NCBI GenBank assembly: GCA_013398015.1 | Contig: VZRR01012879.1 | Location: 421,486-485,485, forward strand | Source of the DNA: Oreocharis arfaki | Lineage: Eukaryota; Chordata; Aves; Passeriformes; Paramythiidae | DNA length: 64,000 nucleotides | Reading direction: 5' to 3' | Shown: in pieces, positions 57,943 through 64,000 of the stretch | Position numbering within the stretch: position 1 is the first letter of the stretch | Layout of the letters: each line of letters opens with the position of its first letter | Notes under the pieces: model-generated | The model's input: only the letters and a program-made list of their open reading frames with translations | The model's database searches: none | Told to the model about the DNA's origin: nothing | Made by a program: the position numbers and the translations under genes

Positions 57943-57960
57943 ATCATATCAGGGTCACCA
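57943..57960 (-). other. Primer-binding site for tRNA-Trp
   Basis: Sense TGGTGACCCTGATATGAT, five bases inside the 5' LTR end. The 3' end of vertebrate tRNA-Trp, read as its complement, gives TGGTGACCCCGACGTGAT. Here 15 of 18 bases match, and the three differences are C-to-T or G-to-A changes at the two CpG sites, the expected decay of methylated DNA. tRNA-Trp is the known primer of avian alpharetroviruses. This suggests an alpharetrovirus-like ancestor, but does not prove it. Confidence 0.75.
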
Positions 57961-57965
57961 TTTAA

Positions 57966-58269
57966 TGGTTGACAGTGGACTCCTTTCCTATGTCCTCGCA
58001 TGGAGCACCATTTGATAGTGATCACGGAATTGACTCCCAGCCTAGAGCTAAGAAGGAGGCTGCTATCACTTCATGTTTCTCTAGTCCTCCTTGCTTGCTT
58101 GCTTGCTTAGTAGTGATGATATAACTTCTCCTCTCTCTTATGAGTTACTTGCTTGAGGGTCAGCTGGTCTCTGGTCTTTAGTAGAAACACCTGGTCCAGC
58201 ACAGCTTTAACTCATTGTAACTCATCAAAGTCGAGGCTGCCTGCAGCCTACTCCTGCTCTCCCACAACA
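57966..58269 (-). mobile_element. 5' LTR of compact retrovirus-like element
   Basis: About 304 bp. In sense it starts TGTTGTGGGAGAGCAGG and ends CACTGTCAACCA, followed by the primer-binding site. It carries an expanded (CTTG)n tract on the plus strand at 58089-58110, shorter by 8 bp in the 3' LTR. TG...CA ends and the flanking signals support the LTR assignment. Confidence 0.75.
58089..58110 (+). repeat. (TTGC)n tetranucleotide tract inside the 5' LTR
   Basis: About five units of TTGC in this LTR; the 3' LTR at 57382-57396 has about two fewer units. The change therefore postdates insertion. Confidence 0.85.
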
Positions 58270-58277
58270 AGATTCTG
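58270..58277 (+). repeat. AGATTCTG direct repeat, right flank of LTR element
   Basis: Identical to 57252-57259. See the left copy for the caveat on length. Confidence 0.5.
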
Positions 58278-58590
58278 TGAGCAGTGAAACAAAGATATTC
58301 ATATTACAATTGGATTACATGTTTTTATCAAAATATGCATTTCATGAAAGCCTAAAACATTGCAAAGGTGTACTGATTTTGCTGACCTTTTCAGTAGAAA
58401 TTGCTTCTGATACAGAAGTTTCTAGCGCTTCCAGAGAAGGAGAAATGAGACATTTCAGAAAGACACAGGCACACAGAAACAACTCTGCCCTTTTCAGCCT
58501 GAAAATAAGCATCTTAGGACAGGTCTATTTTGGAGGAAAAAAAATTTAAAAATTACAAGATCAGATTTCCAATAGGGTCTATGATAACAA
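58278..58590. other. Spacer, no feature recognised
   Basis: AT-rich. A 90-codon plus-strand frame (58277-58549) shows no known domain. Confidence 0.55.
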
Positions 58591-59420
58591 TGTGGCGACA
58601 CACCCCAGAAGGGAAGAGTAACCGAGATTCTTGTTTAAAGACCCCTTAGCCAGATTAGAGGGAAATGACACTGAGTTATTGGTGTTTGAAAATACTTATA
58701 TATAGGTTTTATTTTACAACAATTTGATTGCAATGGAAAGCAGGTATGTAGCCATTTTGATTACTATCTATAGTAATATAAAAATATAAAAGCATAAAAG
58801 TATCACTTAAAAAAACAGAGAAGGAAGAAAAAAAAAGAGGAAAAGAGTAGAAAGATCCTACCCCCTGTGGACTTCATGACAAGACTTTGTTGTTGCAATT
58901 CCAATGTCTGTTGGTCAAAGTGACAGTCACAGTCTTTACCCAATGAGGGAAACCGCCAATATACACCATCCACAGGGTTTATAGTCACTCAGGTTAAGGT
59001 GGGAACACACGCATATTTTCCCTAGGGCAAGAGTTTTACAGTGAATGATGTAATACTTTGGATCACAACCCACTTCTGGAGTCTTTGATGATCTAAGATG
59101 TTACAGCTGCCTCTTATATCGGTGGTTGAATCATTTATGGACTGTTATGGCCCACAAGCAGGGATAAATGCCTTCAGGCTACCTGTGAATGATCTGGTAT
59201 TTCTCAACAAAGGAGTTTTAACAGCTCAGCCACTTGAGCAAGGACTTTGTTAAAGAGCATAATCTGCCTCTTATCAGCTCTTTCCCTTACCTTGTCCAAC
59301 ACCCAGCTTGTAGCCTGAGGTGCCGTGTGTTCATGCCCTCTGCAGCTGGGCAGTTACTTGGCACATCATTAGCTTGCACCCGGATTATTTGAGCCATTAG
59401 CATTCCAGTCTCTCCAAAGC
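58591..59420. mobile_element. Probable LTR or retrovirus-derived segment
   Basis: It starts TGTGGCGACACACCCCAGAA. On the minus strand it has an AATAAA signal (near 58708-58716) and, further right, a CTATAAAC box (around 58978-58985), giving a TATA-then-polyadenylation order in minus sense about 270 bp apart. The minus-sense end would be GTGTGTCGCCACA. The composition and such words suggest an avian LTR, but the right boundary is unclear and orientation is not certain. There are no coding remnants. It lies about 320 bp from the LTR element at 57261-58269, but shares no obvious sequence with it. Confidence 0.4.
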
Positions 59421-60694
59421 ATTGAGAATTATAAAAATACAAAACTAATTACAACAAGAATAATAACAACAATAAAAACAAGAAGAAAGACAATAATGAT
59501 AACAATAATAAATATCCAAAGCTAATTATTCAGCCCTCTTTCTCACTTTTCGTTTCATGCTTTTGACCCAGATCTTTACCAGCTCTCTTAGCTATTGACC
59601 AGCTATGATCAGCTTTCCACCGCTATGAAAAACAGCCATAACTGTATTCCAGCTCAGCTGTTCTACTGGCTTCAATGGCACTGGGATGTCTGTCTTAGGA
59701 CCCTGAAGACAGAATACTGGAGAACCTACTAAAGGCAAAATTCAGAGAGTTTTGGGATTTTGTTTTAAATCTGCTGCATAAAAACAGCAAAGGGATAATG
59801 TTAATATCTTATATGTACCTTTGACCGTATTCCTCACAAACATATGTATGCTTTGACTTTTATTTTAGTAATTACCAATAAATATTACAATTTATTAAAT
59901 GCTTTTAAAGTTCAGCTGATATCAGAAGTTTACATCATTCTAAAGGTAAATACAGGCAAAACATCGAATACTTGGACTTGATACTTTGCCTTAACTGGAG
60001 GTTAAGAGAATCCAGCTACCTATTTTGGAACCAGACATTTACAGAGATGTAATCTACCAAACAACAAAATATTCCCGCTGACCTGCTGGAGCTGACTGCA
60101 GCACTAAGAACCAGCTTTCACTTGTGATTTCTCTGAGGACTCTATTCTTAGATGGTTTGAGTTCTCATATGTCCCAAGGTATCCAAGTCCTGTTCTTTTG
60201 ATAACTTTTGTGCACTCTTTGATAATGACACAAAGAGGTTTTGCTTCCATGATTATAGCTAGCAGCATGGTAAAAACGAGGAGTATTCTGAATGTAAAAG
60301 TTTTATTGTTGTACAAGGAGCTGGTGATCAAACAATTTAAAATGTGGTACCTGGTTTCTGGACTGGAGCTCCACGAGGCAGTTTACACAGATGACAGCTT
60401 TTGTTAGCAAAGATAAAAAGTTTTAGATATCTTACAACGATATGAGAATTAATTTCTTAGCTTGTTCTAAATTACAAAGAGCAAGAACTTGAGTCTGTTT
60501 CTTCCACATGGTTGTAAGGAAGAGAATGACTAGGAAAGAGCTTTAAAAAAAAATTATTCGAGAATAGGAGCCTTTCCTTCTCAAACTTACAGAATGACTT
60601 TTGTAAACAGGAAGGATTAGAGGTTTGTGTGAAAGAAGATCATGCAGCTCTGGTGATATAGTTCACATGATTGGCATGCTGCCATGAATGGATG
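59421..60694. other. Non-coding stretch with A-rich tract
   Basis: It begins with an irregular AAT/AAC-rich low-complexity tract (59426-59515). No gene or repeat family was recognised in the rest. Confidence 0.6.
59426..59515 (+). repeat. AAT/AAC-rich low-complexity tract
   Basis: Irregular ACAACAAGAATAATAACAAC-type words with almost no G or T apart from single bases. Confidence 0.8.
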
Positions 60695-61285
60695 CATTCT
60701 GTTGGGGAAGGATGGGCCGGGATGGCAAGGACGGAGTTTTGCCCCTTTTGTGAGAGAACAGTGAGAACGTGTGGAGCTCTACCTTAGGATGGGTGATGAG
60801 CAAGCTAAGAGCTTGTTGGTCAGGATTAATGGGCAGAACAACATGGGCAACATTGTGTTGTTTGCTACAGACCTACCAGTCTAGAGGAGGAAGTTGGTGA
60901 GGCCTTCTTCAATAATTGAAATAATTGAAAGAAGCCTGGTCCCATACCTGCTGGAAGAATAGCACAGCATGACAAAAATAAGCCAGAAAGTTTCTAGAGT
61001 TCATTGATGTCAGCATCCTGGCACAGGTGACTGCAGAGCTGAGGAGGGAATTGCTCTGCTGGACCCAGTAGCTGATACTTACACACCAGAAGGAACTGGG
61101 TGGGGATGGGAAGGCTGGATGCAGTTTTGCTGTTATGACCATAAAATGATGGAGTTTGGGATCCTGAGAGGAGGTGAAAAAAGGAAAAAGCCCAAGAATA
61201 GGAGGGCAGACTTGGCCTGTTCTGTGATCTTCTTGGATAACTCTAAAGAGACAGCACTGGAGAGTAATTTTTCCCAGTAGTGCCA
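60695..61285 (+). mobile_element. CR1 LINE remnant, endonuclease domain
   Basis: Plus-strand piece of the N-terminal half of CR1 ORF2, which encodes an AP-type endonuclease that nicks the target DNA. It is recognised by the order: a GATGGCAAGGACGGAG block; an open segment from 60774 reading E-L-Y-L-R-M-G-D-E-Q-A-K-S-L-L-V-R-I-N-G; E-A-F-F; a C-W-K-N-like CTGCTGGAAGAAT; an L-L-D region; and Y-D-H-K-M-M-E-F (61137-61157), corresponding to the catalytic S-D-H-E-M region. The stretch that should carry the G-D-F-N-H-P catalytic motif is deleted (around 60935). Frameshifts separate the blocks. Both the 5' start and the reverse-transcriptase half are missing, so it is an internal fragment, unlike typical CR1 copies that keep the 3' end. 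Confidence 0.75.
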
Positions 61286-61449
61286 TTGTCTCTTCTCATC
61301 AAGAAAAATGAACATTCAACGATCATGGAGGCCCATGAACCAGAACAAAACCCCACAGTATGAAATAGGTATTACAAACTCTCTCATGGCAGGTAGTTCC
61401 TCCTAATCTATAACAAAAGATAGAACATCTTAGTGTTAGAGGTTTTGAC

Positions 61450-61720
61450 AGATGGATTTTTTTGTGGGATTGTTATTTTTTAGGTTTTTTTTTCATTCTG
61501 CTTTTGGGGGGAAGAGGAAGACCAGAGTTTTAACTTACTACAGTTTCTATCTGTGTATTTCTTTGTTTCATTTTGTTTTGCTGTTTTGGTTTATTTTCTT
61601 TGCTTTCTTATTTGGGATTTCTACTTATTTGTGGTTTTATTTGTTTGGGATGTCTTCATATTTGACTGTAATTTCCTTTACAAGAGAGAATTCTGGAATA
61701 AAGAAAAGATGAGTGGTAAT
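61450..61720 (+). repeat. T-rich low-complexity region
   Basis: TTTG/TTTC/TTTA words dominate. The plus-strand frame over it is Phe/Leu-rich and mimics membrane segments; it is a composition artefact. Confidence 0.7.
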
Positions 61721-61976
61721 AATTTCCATTTATTTCTTGAAATATTTCATATCCTGTGATTAGTTAGTGTGCTAAGAATGACAGTTAAGCTCTCTTCCCC
61801 TTGCCTATTCACCCCTCATTTCCTGCACTGTCACTCTCATTTATAGAAAGAATTAAAACTAATGATAAACACAGAGGATGAATAATTAATAAATTAAATA
61901 ACTAGTATTAAAGACTGGATGGAGATATTTTATGAACAGTGAAGAAGGCTCATCGTTTTCAGTAACTGAAAATTCG

Positions 61977-61994
61977 TTTTTTTTTTTTTTTTTT
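61977..61994 (+). repeat. Poly-T run (18 T)
   Basis: Uninterrupted T tract after AAAATTCG. Confidence 0.9.
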
Positions 61995-63126
61995 GTCCTA
62001 ATGGGAATGTTTCTAAGTCACTGAAGCTACATTTCAGTTAAAAAATATCAAGAGAAAGTTATTAAGCAGTTTCTTGTTGTTGGTTTCATAGCATTCACAA
62101 TCTCTGTTAAATTTATCACATGTTAAAGTAGCAGTGAAAAGCCACAAGAAGTAGTTAACTGAGACAATTCTGTTGCAAACAATTATCTTTTCAGAGAAAA
62201 AGCTTCTGTAAAATGGTTGGTTTTAAACAATCAGCTGAATAGCTATTCCCTGTAAAATCTTGATGAACTGCACCTTGAAGACTATTTTTGCTAAGGACTA
62301 CTCCCCAGCAACCTCCATATTTCATTTTTTACTTCTGACTTGATTTTTGATGTGAAATAGGAAGAAGCACTATGTAAGAAAAGATATTTTGGTACATTTT
62401 GAACAGAAAATGGTGTCATGCATGTTTTTCCAGGAAATATGCTTCTGATGAATTATGTTGTTCTCTTAGTAAAGAATGATTAGATTCTAATGACTGGGGT
62501 TTTTTTTGTTTTGGGTTTGTCAAATAAATCTGAGAATCTGAATCCAAACACTCAAAAAAGAAAGGCTAGCAATTGATTTTTTTATATGCTAATATTTTTG
62601 TTGTGATCAAAAAAAAGTTTCAAAATTTAGACAAAAATGGAAACAAAGCAGGCATTTCTAAACAAGTGCTTGTGTTTCCTGTCCCTATCTCAACATTTAT
62701 TAAAATCCATGCTATAAGAAGCAGAAAACTGTAAAGATTTCACAGGAAAAAAAAGAATCAATTTTTTTTTGTCCAGTAGATCACCCAAGGAATCCCAGTT
62801 ATCAGATCATTCTGAGTATACATCTCAGCAATGTCTATCAAACATGCCTATATTTGCTTTTACGCATTACATTACCGTTTCTTCTATATTCTACCAGAGC
62901 AAATCTTCTGAAGCAAGGTGCAGGGCCTCACCCATGATTATGTGCAGGCTTTTCTAGTCTCAGATGAGAATATGAGTGTCAAAAAGCTACACACTTATGT
63001 CTTCCACTCATTCTGCCTTCTAGAAAAAAGGTATTGTAGTTTCCCAGGCCAAGTCAGGCATTCTTATAAATGCAGTAAGTTTATATCTGTATAGATTTCC
63101 ACATTTTTCTCCCAGTGACTCTTATA

Positions 63127-63141
63127 GACACACACACACAC
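63127..63141 (+). repeat. Short (AC)n repeat
   Basis: About seven AC units. Confidence 0.85.
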
Positions 63142-63953
63142 TTTCCATAGGCTAAACAACTTAATGGATTGCATCTTCTTTTGTTTTACAAAATGCGGAA
63201 TATAAAGGATGAAAGATGATATAGTGCAGAAATTTTATTAGTTTTTGTTTAGATGGTCACATGTGCATGTTCATTCACCAATTGCAAGCACTGGTCACTC
63301 AATTTTAAAAGGTACTACATTTATGTGACCTGATGAGGGATAAAAAGAATAATAAAAGAATAAGGAGAGATTGAGATAGAAAAAAATCTAATCAATAGCA
63401 CTCAGAAAGTGAAAAACTGGTTCTTGCCAATATTTTACTTTGACAACTGTAGATTTGCCGGTATTAATTGATATACACAGATATTTTAAATATGACTGAA
63501 AATAAAAAATGGTAAGGAAAACTGTAGTATATAATATTTTGCTATTGATTTCTAAAATAAATTTTTCACATTTTTCCTTAAATGTTTAAGCTTTAGAAAA
63601 ATACTAATTTTATAACGAAAAATAATTTAATTGGATGCCAGTTATTTTGAGAACCTAAGTTCTTCCTGTGTTGTTACTCAGACCTGCACAACAGAAACAT
63701 CTCCATGTCCTCCTGTGGGGTATTGATTTAAATCAGTGACATAGACTGCAAGGATGAGCTGAGCATGGCCACACAACCTGTCATAATGGTGTTGTTGTGA
63801 TAACCACACACGTGTGTATCTGCATGACTCGTGTATTCCTGCCAGACTTGAGTGACTTATGTGGTGTGCCTTTCTTAGTTGGATACATACTCTATCTCCA
63901 AGCAAGATCTGAGTGTCAAAGCAAAGGTAAATTTGAAGTTAAGGGAAGCCAAC

Positions 63954-64000
63954 TGTCTTGGTTTGAAAGACAGGCGTTTGTTTAAGGGAGGCAGAAACCC
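63954..64000 (+). mobile_element. LTR start, cut by window end (same family as 37686-38220)
   Basis: It begins TGTCTTGGTTTGAAAGACAG and continues with GAGGCAGAAACCC. Over 47 bp it differs from the sense start of the LTR at 38220 at about four positions. It runs on past the window. Whether it is a solo LTR or the edge of a provirus cannot be told. Confidence 0.75.

Larger units (their letters stand above)
57557..57965 (-). mobile_element. Residual internal region (leader only) of LTR element
   Basis: Only about 409 bp lie between the two LTRs, against several kilobases in a complete provirus. In sense order it holds a 5-nt spacer, the primer-binding site, a leader with a donor-like CAGGTGAGCG (around 57813-57822), AT-rich sequence and the polypurine tract. 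No gag, protease, polymerase or envelope frame is present. It is either a large internal deletion or a naturally short non-autonomous element mobilised by a helper. Confidence 0.65.
61286..63953. other. AT-rich non-coding stretch
   Basis: It contains a T-rich tract (61450-61720), an 18-T run (61977-61994) and a short AC repeat (63127-63141). No gene or repeat family was recognised. Confidence 0.6.

Noticed and set aside
57943..57960. Match to tRNA-Trp as a tRNA gene
   Set aside because: Only the 18-nt complement of the tRNA 3' end is present, in the position of a retroviral primer-binding site. No cloverleaf can be formed.
57261..58269. Simple segmental duplication as explanation for the two 300-bp repeats
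   Set aside because: TG...CA ends, a primer-binding site just inside one copy and a polypurine tract just outside the other fit LTRs much better.
61452..61759. Apparent multi-pass membrane protein
   Set aside because: T-rich low-complexity DNA gives Phe/Leu-rich frames. No conserved motif or gene context.

Overview
The window is vertebrate nuclear DNA from a bird, most likely a songbird (passerine) or a close relative. The evidence is the repeat content. Several pieces of CR1 (the dominant avian LINE) still show its protein motifs and its ATTCTATG-type 3' tail, and several long terminal repeats (LTRs) have the look of avian endogenous retroviruses. No functional protein-coding gene, tRNA or rRNA could be supported. 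The sequence is AT-rich by eye, stop codons are dense in all frames, and the longest open frames are antisense to GC-rich LTRs, run through Ns, or lie in low-complexity DNA. It reads as an intergenic desert or one very long intron.

Layout. Positions 1-10103 are mostly unannotated AT-rich DNA with two small CR1 relics. At 10104-10530 a CR1 piece abuts a truncated LTR. A full LTR of the same family lies at 14481-15769 and carries a near-perfect 252-bp duplication on either side of a single N. A CR1 interrupted by a composite A/C microsatellite lies at 17806-18130, an (ATATT)n array at 20486-20579, and a probable solo LTR at 22657-23177. A long AT-rich quiet zone follows up to a CR1 reverse-transcriptase remnant at 33590-34430.

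The right half is richer in LTRs: a 3' LTR end (37161-37270), an LTR containing a 227-N assembly gap (37686-38220), a complete GC-rich solo LTR with perfect 5-bp target duplications (41585-42615), the 3' end of a CR1 (43979-44490), a 5'-truncated LTR (47553-47965), a gutted retrovirus-like element that still has both LTRs, a primer-binding site and a polypurine tract (57261-58269), a probable LTR (58591-59420), a CR1 endonuclease remnant (60695-61285), and the start of another LTR cut by the window end (63954-64000).

Best leads. First, the compact LTR-leader-LTR element at 57261-58269: its primer-binding site matches tRNA-Trp with CpG-type decay, and its internal region is only about 0.4 kb. 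Second, the solo LTR at 41585-42615 carries an octamer, a TCAAGGTCA site and a YY1-like site. Third, the 252-bp duplication across a single N at 15144 is most simply an assembly artefact. Repeat assignments rest on recognising family features by eye; repeat-library searches were not possible.
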